From positions 246,001 through 310,000 of the forward strand of contig JASPKZ010004204.1 in assembly GCA_030220185.1 (NCBI GenBank): 64,000 nucleotides of DNA. Reading direction: 5' to 3'. This document shows, piece after piece, positions 1 to 11,545 of the stretch. Under the pieces are notes generated by a model, which was not told the DNA's origin, made no database searches, and saw only the letters and a list, made by a program, of their open reading frames with translations. Origin of the DNA: Diploptera punctata. Taxonomy: Eukaryota > Arthropoda > Insecta > Blattodea > Blaberidae. Position numbers and translations under genes: made by a program. Position 1 is the first letter of the stretch. The number at the start of each line of letters is the position of its first letter.

Positions 1-1790
1 AAAATTCTACACGAGAGAAAGAGAGAGGGGTCACTACGATACTAACTCCGAGGAATCCAGTAAAACATACAACACAAAACGGCCCGAACGCAAAAAACAT
101 AGACAAAGCTGGGAATAATTTGTATAATTTTTGGAAAATGATATCACTAGGCCTCAACCAAAAATATATAAAGCTTTATAAAATTCAAATAATGATTCAA
201 ACGAAAATGCACATTTAAATTGTATATCTAAAGAATCTTGGCTTAACTACTTTCATCATTTATGGACACAAAAGGATGATTTATTACAAATACCAATCTC
301 TAATAACACTGATTTGGAACAAATTTCTATAGATGAATTACCTGATGTTAAATCATTAAAAAGTAACAAAGCTCCCGGAGAAGACCCCATTAATCAAGAA
401 TTATTTAAATTTTCAACTAAAAATTTTTTAGACAGATTTCTTATTCTCCTTAATGTGATATGGGAAGGACAAGAATCACCACAAAGCTGGAACAAATCCA
501 TTGTAATACCAATCTTCAAAAAAGAAAGTCGCCAAATCAAAGATAACTATCGTGGAATTAGCTTGTTGAACTCAGGATATAAAATTTATGCTAATATAAT
601 TAGGAAAAAATTGAAAAAAATATATATGAAAATATAATTGGAGAAGAGCAGAATGGATTCAGAAAGGGTAGATCTTGTACAGATGGGTTCTTCAATTTAA
701 AACTACTATTAGAAAAGTATAAAGCATTCAATATAGAAACTCGTATCGCCTTCCTTGACTTCATAAAGGCTTTTGACAAAGTAGACAGAAATATATTACT
801 ACAAATTTTAGCTGATGATAACGTACCACAACAATATATTACTAATATCTTCAACATGTATCAAAATAATGAAATCTCTGTTAAACAAGATGGCAAATTA
901 TCTTCTTGGGAAAAGATCAACAATGGAGTAAGCCAGGGATGTGGACTTTCACCGGTGTTTTTTCATTATATACATGAATAAATTAAAAAACGAATGGAGG
1001 AAAAGACAACGAGTATTTGTACCCATCAATATGAACCTCAAACTCGATGCTATTCTTTTTGCAGACTATTTAGCTCTTCTGGCACATTCCGAAAATGATT
1101 TGCAACGATCAATTTATAATTTACAAAAAATAGCTGCCAAATTTAATATGGAAATATCAATTAACAAAACTAAAATTATGGCATTTCATGGGAAGGACCC
1201 CATACAAACTAAAATCTGTCTCCAGAATAAAATTTTAGAGAGATCTAATCAATTTAAAAATCTTGGATATTATCTCTCTATCCGGGATGAAAAGGATATC
1301 CCTGAAAAAAATTACTAGTTATAATAAAAGTTGGGAATTATTAATCAAGTTATGAAACCATCCCTTGTACAAAAAACACCAGATTACGTTTATATAACAC
1401 TTTGGCTAGACCAGTGTTGACCTATTGTAGTGAAGCATGGGCACTAAAAAGACAACATGAAAGCAGAATAACGGCTTGTAAAATGAGATTCATGCGCAGA
1501 ACAGCGGGTTACTCCAGATGGGATCGGAAAAGGAACACCGATATCTTAAAAGAATTGAAGACTGCGCCAATTTTGGAAAATATTAAACAGTACCAACTAA
1601 ATTGGAAACGCCATGTAGAAAGAATGAGTTCAAATCGGATCCCCAAAGCTGTTTATAATTATATACCAAGAGGACGCAGATCACTGGGCCGTCCTATGAA
1701 ACGCTGGAGGGAAAATTTTCTATAGGGTGGCAAAAGGCCTTGGCCTACTACTGGAAGGAAGAAGAAGAGAAGATAAAATTATATTATCTT
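1..1790 (+). pseudogene. LINE family 2, broken reverse transcriptase, 3' end complete
   Basis: Non-LTR retrotransposon reverse transcriptase in at least four frame segments. Residues readable from about 200 onward include a finger-region motif (LKSNKAPGEDP), motif NYRGISLLNS near 550, then a frame change near 617 into FRKGRS, FLDFIKAFDK (motif A, Asp kept) and VSQGCGLSP near 930. Another shift near 952 leads to motif C, which reads FADY instead of FADD, so a catalytic aspartate is lost. A stop at 1317 and a last segment (1402-1725) give the C-terminal tail with WKRHVERM and RGRRSLGRP. The 3' end is a GGAAGAAGAAGA-type sequence near 1750. A second copy at 23871-24593 keeps FADD. The 5' end may continue outside the window. 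The clade was not determined. Confidence 0.85.
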
Positions 1791-1844
1791 ATATAATGAC
1801 TGATTTTTGTATTCTAATGCATTGTGTGTTTTAGCCGGTTAAGT

Positions 1845-2125
1845 AGATGAGAAGACCACATTACCAGAACTCTACCAGGCTACTCGGTCCCAGCAGACAA
1901 ACGGTTACATGCTCGCCTCTGATTCCAAAGTTCACAGGTTCAATCCTAGCAGGGGTAGATGGATTATTTAGAGCGTAAAATTCCTGCATATGGTATTATA
2001 TCGTAGATTCATGACGTGTAAGAAACGTCTCCCCTGAAATAAGAACCTGTGAGAAATTTTCTGGCCTTTCGCGTCCCGATTTGTTGTTAAAGAGCACTGT
2101 TAAATGAAATAAATAAATCGAGGCT
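1845..2125 (+). mobile_element. tRNA-derived SINE remnant
   Basis: A tRNA-like head is visible at about 1890-1965, with a Pol III B-box-like AGGTTCAATCC near 1935-1950 preceded by GGTTACATGCTCGCC, which resembles a worn A-box region. The body continues through a CTCCCCTGAAATAAG region and ends in an A/T-rich tail near 2110 (AAATAAATAAAT). No target-site duplication was recognised. It could also be an old tRNA pseudogene with unrelated flank. Confidence 0.45.
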
Positions 2126-3040
2126 AAATGAATAAGTGATCACTGGGTACAGTCTCTTAATATAAAACGGTAGTAGTAATAATAATATAGATAGATAAAA
2201 AATGAAATTTTAAAGTTATCACTAAACATTAAATATTAAATAAGTCCATATGATAACATTAATAACAAAACGTAAAATAGTTATTAAATTAAGATCTAAC
2301 AAGAGAACTATACCTATACAGTGGAAAAATTTGATCATTTTAAAACTTTCACTATTCATTTTTCATGTGTTGAAACAAACACCCGTCCAATGCTGCATTT
2401 CAGAGTGTTTCGGGACAGAAGCTGCCGGTCTCAAAGTTTGATAAATTCATTTAGGATCGCCTGGTGATTATGCATCCAGAATAGGTTGTTTTATTAAATG
2501 TTCCTGCAACACGCGTGAACATATTTCCAGAACATGATGGTATTCAATTTCAGCGTGTTCTCATAAACACAAATTGTTGAACTCTGACTTCTCTAACACA
2601 TATCCAAAGATGCGAAAAGATCAGGGACGTACGTCTACCGCATAATTTGTATATCAACTGTGAGCGAGTTAAGGTAAACTTTCCAGTTTCATTAGTGAAC
2701 TCTATAATCATTTGTGGGATGTTCGTTTATATTTTGATTCCTGTGTTGGGAAACGGATAAGTTTATTAGTATGTACAGCCTTTGAAATAATTGATGGCGC
2801 ACAGATAATCTTCAAGACCAGAACGAAGCCACTGCGCATGATCAGAGGTCAGCTATTAGGTTCACAAGTTTACAACTATTTGAGAAACTAAAATTCGTTC
2901 TATTTCGTTGTGTGTCGGTAATTGAAAATAATTTCGCAAAAATAAGTAGTGCGATAAATTCTGTAAATGAAACGAAGGAAAATAAATAAAACAAAACAAA
3001 GAAAATTAATTGAAATAAGGACGGTAGAGAGATAAAAAAT
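2126..3040. other. AT-rich stretch, nothing recognised
   Basis: Only short chance ORFs, low complexity A/T runs and no repeat family, RNA or coding signature that I could support. Confidence 0.5.
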
Positions 3041-3042
3041 AA

Positions 3043-3125
3043 GCATGACAGCGGGATCGAACACACGATCTCATGCATGAGAAACAAAAACTCCCTCCAC
3101 ACTAGACAACAAATGCCCCTGCTGC
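3043..3125 (-). mobile_element. tRNA-like SINE head remnant
   Basis: On the minus strand a B-box-like GTGTTCGATCCCGC lies near 3050-3070, downstream of a CTAGTGTGGAGGGAG segment in the place of an A box. No cloverleaf pairs well, so this reads as a decayed tRNA-derived SINE head, not a tRNA gene. Confidence 0.3.
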
Positions 3126-3362
3126 AAACAGTCTGCATGATGCGATGCAATACTCCAGGACTTACTTGTATAATTAAATTAGATATTAACTTGATTTAAT
3201 TTCAATTAATCAGATGCGTTTTGCTTTAGTAGTGGAAAGAAACAATCTTGGTATGCCTTGTGTTTTGTAAACAAAATAATGAGGCGTTAAATCATTATTC
3301 ATTTTCTATAAATATATATGAGCGATTTTCTTTAATTAATTCATTTCCATATATATATACAT

Positions 3363-3673
3363 GGTCTTTATAGGAAGCCAGATATAATAAGAACAGTTAA
3401 GTCCCGTAGACTGCGATGGGCAGGACATGTTGCACGTATGGGGAATGAAAGACGTGCATGGAAACTTCTTGTAGGAAAGCCAGAAGGAAAACGCCCAGTT
3501 GGTAGACCAAAAATGAGGTGGGAGAACAACATTAACTATGACTTGAGGGAAGTAGATTATACAGGGAATGATTGGAAAGCATTAGCTCAGGATAGGGATG
3601 TATGGAGAGCTTATGTCCGTGCGGCCATGAACCTACGGGATCGATAGTGCCAGTGAGTAAATAAGTAAGTAAG
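3363..3673 (+). mobile_element. RTE-like LINE copy A, 5'-truncated
   Basis: Encodes only the C-terminal tail of the RTE-like polyprotein (RRLRWAGHVARMGNERRAW, then GKPEGKRPVGRP) up to the stop at 3645-3647, followed by GTGCCAGTGAGTAAA and an AAGT tetranucleotide tail. The copy is flanked by an 11-bp direct repeat, TATATATACAT, at 3352-3362 and 3674-3684, the expected target-site duplication of a 5'-truncated retrotransposition event. The repeat lies in TA-rich DNA, so chance matching is a little easier here than elsewhere. Confidence 0.85.
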
Positions 3674-3762
3674 TATATATACATATATATATTTATATAA
3701 CGAAGCCTGGTAGCGTTTAGGTATTATGAAACTTAACGACGTTATTTAAAACAGTTCTGAGC

Positions 3763-3840
3763 AGCATCGAACCTGGGCCTGCGTCGTCGTAAGAGAGTAT
3801 ATTACCGACTACTCTACTGAAGCGGACGATACGAAATGCT
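3763..3840 (-). mobile_element. tRNA-derived SINE head
   Basis: Minus strand shows CAGGTTCGATGCTGC (B-box-like, around 3765-3780) and, about 45 nt upstream, CAGTAGAGTAGTCGG (A-box-like). Body and ends are not distinguishable from the AT-rich surroundings. Confidence 0.4.
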
Positions 3841-5560
3841 GCATGAAGAAATAATTACCTCGCCGGATTTGACCTCAAAGGAGGCAGCACACGTAACAAC
3901 TTACTAGTGTGAATCGCTCTTTATAACTTTAACTTTCCATCATTAAGATTTGCGCCATCATTTTCTTCGAAGACTATACATTGTAAATGTAGTTCTAACA
4001 CTCGTCAGAGAAAGAAATACATAATTGTTTTGAAAACAAAAACCGCTGCAATGGTCGGATCGATGAAAAACTTACTGACGGAACATTCACATTCGCGATA
4101 TGTTCTGGAAACTCCGTATGTGAAAATATGACTTAATGGTGCGGTAACAGTGCATACGAAAGCGAAAATAAATGTGAAACGCATGACGCGTTGGTATAGA
4201 CATCTGCAGACGTAAATGAATAAAGAACTAAAATACTACGCATGTGTGAAATGAGAATGCAAGAACGAAGAGTAAATATTGATGCAGAATTGCATATGAA
4301 GACTACAAAAGAAAAACAATGAAAGTCACATATTTCTTATTCTGAGTAAATTTGAAACAAAAATTAAAAACGCTCTTACAATAAAAGTATTATGAACATA
4401 AAATTGTACGAAACACTTTTTGTATAATAAGTTATTATTGTTGTGGAATTGATATTTGTGTCGTCCTGTGAAGAGTTGTTAACAATGAAAACAGCAATGG
4501 AAACACTGTCAGCACATTTTTGTATGAAAGAACAATCAAAGTTCACATAATTTTTTTCTTTAAATTGCAAAATTGGGAATAGTAATGAACAGTGACAGTT
4601 AAGAAAACACGCATAGAAAAATGCACTACTGTATCAATGAAAATACACCGGAACTGTTACGTTTCATACTTTAAATTTGAGAAAAAGTCTTGGGCTGTAT
4701 GAGAGCAGAAATTTTTCAGTTCTTGTAAGTCGTTATATTTCTGTCTTGTAACAGGGATGGCCATCTTGTACAAATTAACACATGTTGTACCTTTTCAATA
4801 TTAAAATTCAGGTTTACAAACATTTATAACGAAAATCAATTATACTCTATAAGATTTCTTATTTATAACTGGATGATTCAGATTGATTTAACATACAACT
4901 GTGGGACTTTGATTGATCTTCCATTGTACAGTTTATTTTGAAGCCAATTTTACGTGGACTACGAATTATATTTCCATTGTATTGACAATTAAAATAGTAG
5001 CACTCTATGCCAGGAATATTAATATACCCATAACTCAATTTTTTTCTGAAATGTGGACTTTAACTGTTTTTCCTTTGTAGTCTTCATATGTTTTAGTCGT
5101 TCGGAAAACAAATCTGCAATCTTTGAATTGCTGTTTCTTGGATTTTGTAAACACTCCGAAATGTAATGTTACTTGGGTATAGGCAAATGTTTCAACACAC
5201 AAAGAATGCATTTTTAAAGTTTAAAGGAAAAAGTTCTCATGTAAGTTAACGAGAATTTGGAAGAGAAGAATAAACACATTAAGGTGGAATATATAGTGAA
5301 TATTCTTTTTTCGAGATCTTCCTGTAGATAACATAAAAAGCTTACAATCGATCCAACTGATTTAGTATTTACAATACTCGCTTCTGGCTCCGAGATTCGC
5401 GATTTGAAATACTTCAGGAATTTATAGATTTTTAGGGCCTAAGTGTACTGAATATGTCGTCCTTCGAAAGGGAGGTGCAACTGTGTATTCTATGATCTAG
5501 ATTTAAAGCACATATATTAACTTACGTTCCTAAATATGCAGGATCCTTAGTAATCTTCTA
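3841..5560. other. AT-rich intergenic stretch
   Basis: No gene recognised. A 35-bp region near 4295-4330 is similar, inverted, to 5050-5090 (both contain TTTGTAGTCTTCAT or its complement). This hints at an old fold-back or MITE-like sequence, but the rest of the interval does not pair convincingly. Confidence 0.4.
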
Positions 5561-5569
5561 GAATGAATG

Positions 5570-5721
5570 AATAAGATCGATTGCTGGAGAAGATCATCGC
5601 AGAAGTTCATATTAGAAAAAAATTATAAACGTTAAAATTAGGAAAATTATGAAGGTTGAAAGAAGACAATTGAAGAGAGAGACTATTAAAGCGGTATGGA
5701 CATTTCAAGAGAATGACAACT
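5570..5721 (+). pseudogene. LINE family 4 3' end, left part
   Basis: Contains the tail CTGGAGAAGATCATCGC with GAAGTTCATA, seen again at 6222-6250, and then the start of a new LINE end near 5690 (ATGGACATTTCAAGAGAATGAC) that is interrupted by a SINE. After the SINE the same LINE end resumes at 6061. Coding capacity is gone. Confidence 0.55.
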
Positions 5722-6056
5722 GATATTCTATTCTACGAGTATAGCGTACTGCCCGAGGGCATGTCCTTTCACGTCGATCATAGCATTTTAATGCTATATT
5801 TTTGCAGCTGTACTTGGATTTATAGGTGTGGTAGCTTTCACACCAGCGAATATTATAATGATAATGATGATGATGACGGCTGGATGATATTTGGGGACCG
5901 TTTAGGCCTTAAAGCTTCCTGGAATTTGTCTTTCAGGTGAGGGAAAAAAAAACCGAAAAACCCTCAACCAGGAAATTTGTTCCGATCGGGGATCGAATCC
6001 GGGCCCGCTGCGTGTCAAGGTAGCACGCTATCTCGAGAACACAGCGGTGGACACAA
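5722..6056 (-). mobile_element. SINE1 copy inserted in LINE debris
   Basis: tRNA-derived SINE1 in reverse orientation. The head at about 6000-6056 has GATTCGATCCCCGATCGG (B box on the minus strand) and CTCGAGATAGCG (A-box region). The body has the conserved GGTTTTTC and GGCCTAAACGGTCC segments, an ATC-rich stretch near 5855-5880, and the 3' part ending with the CCCTCGGGCAG motif near 5745. Imperfect flanking repeats (ACAACTGATAT and ACAACCTATAT) suggest target-site duplications. It interrupts a LINE family 4 end. Confidence 0.8.
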
Positions 6057-6060
6057 CCTA

Positions 6061-6485
6061 TATAATCCCTAAGAATATCTTGGAGTGCAAAATAGGTGGG
6101 AAAAGAATAAAAGGAAGACCTAAATAAAGCTGGATGGATGGTGTGAGAAGAAGTATGAGTAAACTTGGACTTAGAAATGAGGATGTACAGGACCTTCGAG
6201 AATTAATTAATGAGATAGTTTACTGGAGAAGATCATCGCGGAAGTTCATAGTAGAAAAAAATCAGAAACGTTGAATTGTAATAAATGTATTACAGGCAGA
6301 TGACTAAGGTGATATGGACATCTCGAGAGAATGACATCCAATAGAATCCCTAATATCTTGGAGTGAAAAATAGACGGGAAAACAAGAACGGGAAGTCCTA
6401 AAGATGATTGGATGGATGGTATGAGGAGAAATTTGAATGAACTGGGACTTACAGATGAGGATGTTAAGGACAGCTACAAGTGGAA
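6061..6485 (+). pseudogene. LINE family 4 C-terminal fragments, two in tandem
   Basis: Two consecutive 3' fragments of one LINE family. Broken frames give an N-R-I-P-K-N-I-L-E-C-like string, then GKR-x-x-GRPK, a WMDG motif and LGLTDEDV or LGLRNEDV. The first runs 6061-6290 and ends in the CTGGAGAAGATCATCGCGGAAG tail; the second starts near 6310 with ATGGACATCTCGAGAGAATGAC and stops near 6480. Tandem 3' ends may reflect template jumping or local duplication. The clade was not determined. Confidence 0.6.
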
Positions 6486-6585
6486 AAGTCAAATTTCTTG
6501 AGGATGACGAAAAACCCCTGCATTGGTAATATGTTTCGAAATAAAAGAAATAACCTTCGAGAGGAAGTAAAACTGTGCGTCCCGT

Positions 6586-6899
6586 AAATATTGACTTAGG
6601 CTTTCACGGCCGGAGTTACTATGATGATCTTGCAGAAGATTTCCGGGCTGTTGGTCGTGGTCTTGAGGCTTGTAGTTCCTCAACGTTTCGCCAGAGACTG
6701 CGTCCGGCATCCTCAAGGGTTGTCTTGAGACTGGCAATTTTGTCGACTACCTGCTCTATTTATACATGTATCCGCGACGTGTTCTCTGCGCGGTCCGTGC
6801 CAGTCTCAAGACAACCCTTGAGGATGCCGGACCTAGTATCTGGCGAAACGTTGGGGAACTACAAGCCTCAAGACCACGGCCAACAGCCCGGATCATCAT
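6586..6899. mobile_element. Penelope-type inverted-repeat element
   Basis: A 314-bp unit made of two long inverted arms, about 6619-6736 and 6798-6903, around a 60-bp centre with a TATTTATAC box. The arms share GGCGAAACGTT, CTACAAGCCTCAAGACCACG and CAACAGCCCGG (or their complements). In the right arm a 6-bp hairpin (GCCGGA 6826-6831 with TCTGGC 6839-6844) is followed by GAAAC and preceded by TTGAGGA, which resembles a degenerate hammerhead core. The unit is flanked by 12-bp direct repeats TGTGCGTCCCGT at 6574-6585 and 6900-6911. The centre resembles the sequence next to the Penelope fragment at 11890-11970, which is why I assign it to that class. Confidence 0.6.
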
Positions 6900-6911
6900 T
6901 GTGCGTCCCGT

Positions 6912-8334
6912 GTTGAAGATTTCTGACACACAAAATAATCTCAAACATGAAACAAGAGATCACCGAGGAATATTTGTCGCTCCTTTTACTTCCAATGTTA
7001 ATGATCGGAGTTGTTAAAAATTGTCGTTAAGTAAGGAACTAATTAACTAACTTAAAATATTGTGGTAGTCTCTCGTTTTTTCAAACTTAATTTCGATTCT
7101 CTTCAATTCATGCCTACACTTCTGTGGTAATATATCATTTCTGTTCGGAACATGAAGAGAATGTAGCTTTTAAACGTTTAATAGCTTCTGTTAGAGTTCA
7201 TTTATTTAAAAGTTCAATAATTGACAGTTTGTCGTACGCAGCTAATCAGTGGACTTAGTAAAGTTGACATGAAGAGTTAGTTAATGGTGTGCGAATTACT
7301 TTATTCCGTCCTTTCACATCATGTATTAACTCTACCTTAAATATAGGGTGTTGCGCTTATAAGTATGGCAAAAAATAGTTATAACGTTTGAACTAATACG
7401 AATCTTAGATGAAACCTATTGCTACAAAGAGTGAAAACTGGGATTTGTTTACCTCATGTTCCATAAATCTCAATATGGAAATGTCCAAACGATATTTAAA
7501 TCTCGACCCATGTATTATGAAGAATTTGTTGGTGTTACATCTTTGATAGTAGCATAAATTCTGTCTTGTAATTCTGCTAAATTACGTACTGATGTAGTGT
7601 AAATTAAATTACATTTTAAAATTCCGTTCCTAATTTATTTATAGTATGGTATTTCACATTAAACAAACCCTTGTGCAGAATATTGTGTTGTCACACTTTG
7701 TTTATTGTGACGTTATATATAATGACCTAAACTTTGACTAGTCGCACAGACTGCAGCGTAATTATAATGCTTGCGTTCGTTTCATTTTCAGCATCCACCC
7801 TTATAATTATATTTCCGAATACTTCAATAAAATCTCTCTTGCCTCCGTCTTACTGGCAGACGTAAATTACACACTCTTTCACTTATTTTTAGGATTTTTT
7901 ACTTTTATATTCCTATTTACCTAGCGATCATATTTGAGAAGTTATATTTTACTTCAATATTAATACTAGTTCAGAAGTGGCAGTCTATCAGTCACTCTCC
8001 ACAGCACCTCTTCTTGTTCTACTGTCTTCACAGTAGCCACTGCCCGCTCCTGGGATTCCCCCCTCAATACATCACAGTTGCCGCACACTTGATACTTATA
8101 AGTCACGATTACACAATTGCTTTTATTAAATAGTTGATTTCCTCCAGAATTAAATTCATTCTGGGTGATAAGTAATTTTTTTTTATTTTTCTATCTCGAA
8201 CATTTTTTATTTTATTCGTTAAATCTAGAGAAAAAACCAAAATGTATTGAAGATAGTAATGTTATGGTAGATATAATATGTTATCATATATGGTTGTTGG
8301 TAATTTAACATAAGACCACTTTTTGTATGTTTTC
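6912..8334. other. AT-rich stretch without genes
   Basis: No ORF of substance. At 7344 an ATATAGGGTGTTGCGCTTATAAG string resembles the end of a mariner-type element, but no partner end was found. Confidence 0.45.
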
Positions 8335-8397
8335 TGAATGGTAGACGAAGCCTGAAAGTCTTAACTCTTCGAGGTAAAATAAAACAATTATTACAGC

Positions 8398-8446
<49 letters not shown>

Positions 8447-8487
8447 TTTCTTCTTCTTCTTCTTATTATTATTATTATTATTATTGT
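8335..8487 (+). mobile_element. Decayed CR1-like LINE 3' end with ATT repeat tail
   Basis: The sequence just before the microsatellite (GTCTTAACTCTTCGAGG then AAAATAAAAC) corresponds to the better preserved ends at 37145-37200 and 46345-46400, where it reads GGCCTTAACTCTGC followed by AATAAATAAA. The tail is an ATT trinucleotide run (8401-8486) with a short TTC interruption. Confidence 0.55.
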
Positions 8488-9076
8488 TATTATAGTATCA
8501 TCACATGTAAAATCAGATGGTATTAGGTCTGGTGGTCTGGCAAGTCATGTGATGTACGGTGATCCTCTTCCAATCCATCTTGCAGGGATCACTTCTTAGA
8601 AGATATTATCATGATGCATGACGTGTGAGTCAGTTATCGCATATTAAACATTTGTGATCATGTAGTTCACTGTTATGTAGTCATTGTCTATCAGTGTCAT
8701 CTCTCTTTGGTCCAAAAATTTTGAAAGGTACCTTGAAAGTTTTTCTTTTTTTTTCCACTTTTACAAGGACTTGGGGTGGAATGATGTTACTGAGGCTAGC
8801 CTATTCTCGTAAAAGAGTAAAATTGGTTCTTTACTAGAGTGCCGTTTCTAAAAATAACAAACAATATTGAATTAAAACGTCCCAACCTCCTATTTCAAAT
8901 GCTACCAACCTTAGCCATTTTGGAAGGATAGTTTAGAAAAATGTAACTAGGCATTTTATTTTATTTATAAGTGGAACACGTGCAACTGTGATAAATATTA
9001 TTCACTAATATTCTAAAATTTTACATAAATGGCGTCAATACTCCATCACCACCACCATTACTACTACTAGGCCTAC

Positions 9077-9077
9077 T

Positions 9078-9112
<35 letters not shown>

Positions 9113-9670
9113 TTTATTTTAGCTGGCAGTGTTAAGGCCATAAGGCCTTCTCTTCCACTCAACCAGCGAATAGTAAAATTATACAAAAATTACGTACATA
9201 TTACAATTTTAAGATATTAAAATACAGACTAAACAAAATACAATGATGATGGATCTAATACTAGCTAATGCTAACAAAAACATAGAATATAATAAAATTA
9301 AAATTATATAAATAAAGTAAGTAGCTTCCTACATGATTATTAATAGAATGCTCTATATAGTTGTTATGTAGTTAATGTTTTCATTGTGTCGAACTTAAGA
9401 TATCAGTTAATTTGTATTTAAAAATGATAGCGATTGACAGTCCCTGACATGACTGGGAAGTGAGTTCCATGCTCTAGCCATAGATATTGTGTAAGATTCA
9501 GAGTACAGACAGGTCCTGTGTTGTAGTATCAAAAGTAAAGAAGAGTCTTGTGATCTTGTTCCTAAATTGTGATGAGCCGATAAATGTTGAAAACGTGTTG
9601 TTAAATAAGTTGGTAATTATGTGTGCAGAATTTGGAATAGTAAGGTATGTGAATGTAAAGTTCTATTACT
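9077..9670 (-). pseudogene. CR1-like LINE, C-terminus and 3' tail
   Basis: The minus strand carries an open C-terminal segment from about 9666 to the stop at 9407-9409. It contains HHNLGTRSQ, then ARAWNSLPSHVRDCQSL, a pattern typical of the C-terminal end of CR1/L2-like reverse transcriptases (W-N-S-L-P then a short basic tail). About 260 bp of 3'UTR follow, ending GGCCTTATGGCCTTAACACTGCC, AATAAAT and an ATT repeat (9077-9112). The reverse transcriptase core is absent, so this is a 5'-truncated copy. Confidence 0.7.
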
Positions 9671-10680
9671 TCTATTACTACCACTGTTGCTACTGCTACT
9701 ATTTGCTATCACTCTCACTTCTGGTGAAGGTTAGATACAATTTATTATAAATGTGTTGTGATAAAGATATTGAAGGAAGTGAACACTATTTCAAATATTC
9801 AATTAAAATTAATTATGCAGATTATATAGTGGTTGTTAATCGCAATAAAACTGAAATTGCCACTGCATTTTTAAGCTAAATGTTGTATTCTAGGATCTAG
9901 ATAATTCGTTGACGAAATTAAGATTATGATATTTTCTAAATATGACTATAATATGGGCTGAAGAATATTTAAGAATCATTCTTAAACAATAATTATTTTT
10001 GGCGTGTGTGCATGCTAGAGTAGTTTTACGGTATTTTGCAAACATTTCAATTGTAGGCAACACACATTTTTACAATTTAATTGAATAAACATGTCTGAGT
10101 GACCTAGCCGTCCTCAAGAAATGGTTTTATACTGGTTAATCTTTTCGGACTGTCGTCCATTATCAGCATTTATTCAAGTACTATTTACTGTGAGGATTTT
10201 GTATAGAGAGTTATGAACGATTAGTATGTTTTCGTATAGCAATCTTCCCATTTCGGTTTCTTTTAAAACAATATTTTTTTCTCTAAAATATTAATTTTAT
10301 TGTCATTGTAAGGTAGGAGTTTTAGGAAAAATTTTCATGATAAAAAAGGAGGAGCAAAGGTACTAAAATGAGTAAAAAAAGGGAACAAAAAGACTTCTTT
10401 CTTCTATAGCCCATAAGTGTAATTTATGAAAACATTGAAAGAGTACGAAAAATCATACTGCTATTTATAAAACAAAGAGCTTTTTAATCAAATATGCCCT
10501 AGAGGCCTAGATCTGAAAATAAAATAAACGAACATTTCCCATAGTTCCAGGCGTGCAGTATTTAAATTTCGTTTCGTCCAATGCTCACTCAAAACAGACA
10601 GGTTCACTACTCCTATGCTGATGGCGATCTGAAAAAGTTAGCTTAATAAATTTAATATTGTAAAATTGTGATGTTTTATA
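9671..10680. other. AT-rich stretch without genes
   Basis: I see no repeat family, RNA or coding signal that can be supported here. Confidence 0.45.
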
Positions 10681-10682
10681 TA

Positions 10683-11217
10683 CAGGGCTATTCAGAAAGA
10701 AGGAACAGACTTCAAACATTTATTTCTTGCAAACTACTAAAAATGGAAACAATTCCAACGTTCCTAGAAAGAGAAAAGTTTGAAGTTCCGATCATGGCCG
10801 CATTGACGCTGTTCCTTTATGTTGCGATCACGGTTGCATTAGAGATTTTGGATTGGAAGAGGAGGAGCAGAAGATCAACTTCATCGCTGGTGGCCTTCCA
10901 GGTCACCAGACCTAACCACGTGCGATTTTTATCTGTGGGAATACGTAAAAGACCGTGTTTTTATGCCTTCTATACCTGACACTCTTGAAAATCTGTGCCA
11001 TCGAATTGTTGAAGCTGTGAATTCGATAATAGAGACCAGCAGATTCGTTTGTGACACGAAATAAAACCACCGATTTGATATTTGTCGCGTAACACGTGGT
11101 GCCCATATTGAATGCATAAAATAGTGAAATTTGAACGTTAGAATTGTGTTTCTATTTTTTTTGTCGTTTGGAAGAAATAAATGTTTGAAGTCTGTTCCAT
11201 CGTGTTGAATAGCCCTA
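10683..11217 (+). mobile_element. Internally deleted mariner-like transposon
   Basis: A 535-bp element with inverted ends of about 47 bp: CAGGGCTATTC at the left and its complement with one change at the right, both running into GGAACAGACTTCAAACATTT. TA dinucleotides flank it (10681-10682 and 11218-11219). Inside, about 10889-11075 encodes the end of a mariner transposase: WPSRSPDLT, CDFYLWEYVKDRVFMP and LENLCHRI. The Asp of SPDLT is the third catalytic residue of the DD34D family. The N-terminal two thirds are deleted, so it could move only with help in trans. Confidence 0.85.
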
Positions 11218-11220
11218 TAT

Positions 11221-11545
11221 ATATGTCGAGGTAGCGTGCTGCCCTTGTCACGCAGTGGGCCTGGGTTCGATCCCCGATCGGGGTAGTTTTTCTGGGTGAG
11301 TTTTTCATCGGGGTTTTTCCTCACCCGTAAGACAAAGGTCAGGAAAACTTTAAGGCCCAAACGGTCCCCGAAATCTATGGCCATCATCGTCATCATCCTT
11401 ATCATTATCATCATCCTTCACCGGTGTGGAAAACAGCGAGAAGCTACCACACCTACAATTCCGTAGTAAAGCTGCAAAGCATAACACGAAAACGCTATGA
11501 TTGCAGTGAAAGACCTGCCGTGGGGCAGAATTACTATGGATAGAT
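11221..11545 (+). mobile_element. SINE1 copy
   Basis: Begins inside the tRNA head (TCGAGGTAGCGTGCTG), B box GGGTTCGATCCCC near 11262-11276, then the GGTTTTTCCTCACC and GGCCCAAACGGTCCCC body, an ATC-rich stretch, CACCGGTGTGGAAA, GTGAAAGACCTGCC and GGGCAGAATTAC at the 3' end. It starts directly next to the right end of the deleted mariner, so the first nucleotides of the SINE are missing. Confidence 0.85.

Noticed and set aside
4295..5090. Possible large fold-back element
   Set aside because: Only about 35 bp pair clearly; the rest of the putative arms does not align.
7344..7366. Mariner-like end ATATAGGGTGTTGCGC
   Set aside because: No matching inverted end or transposase within several kilobases.
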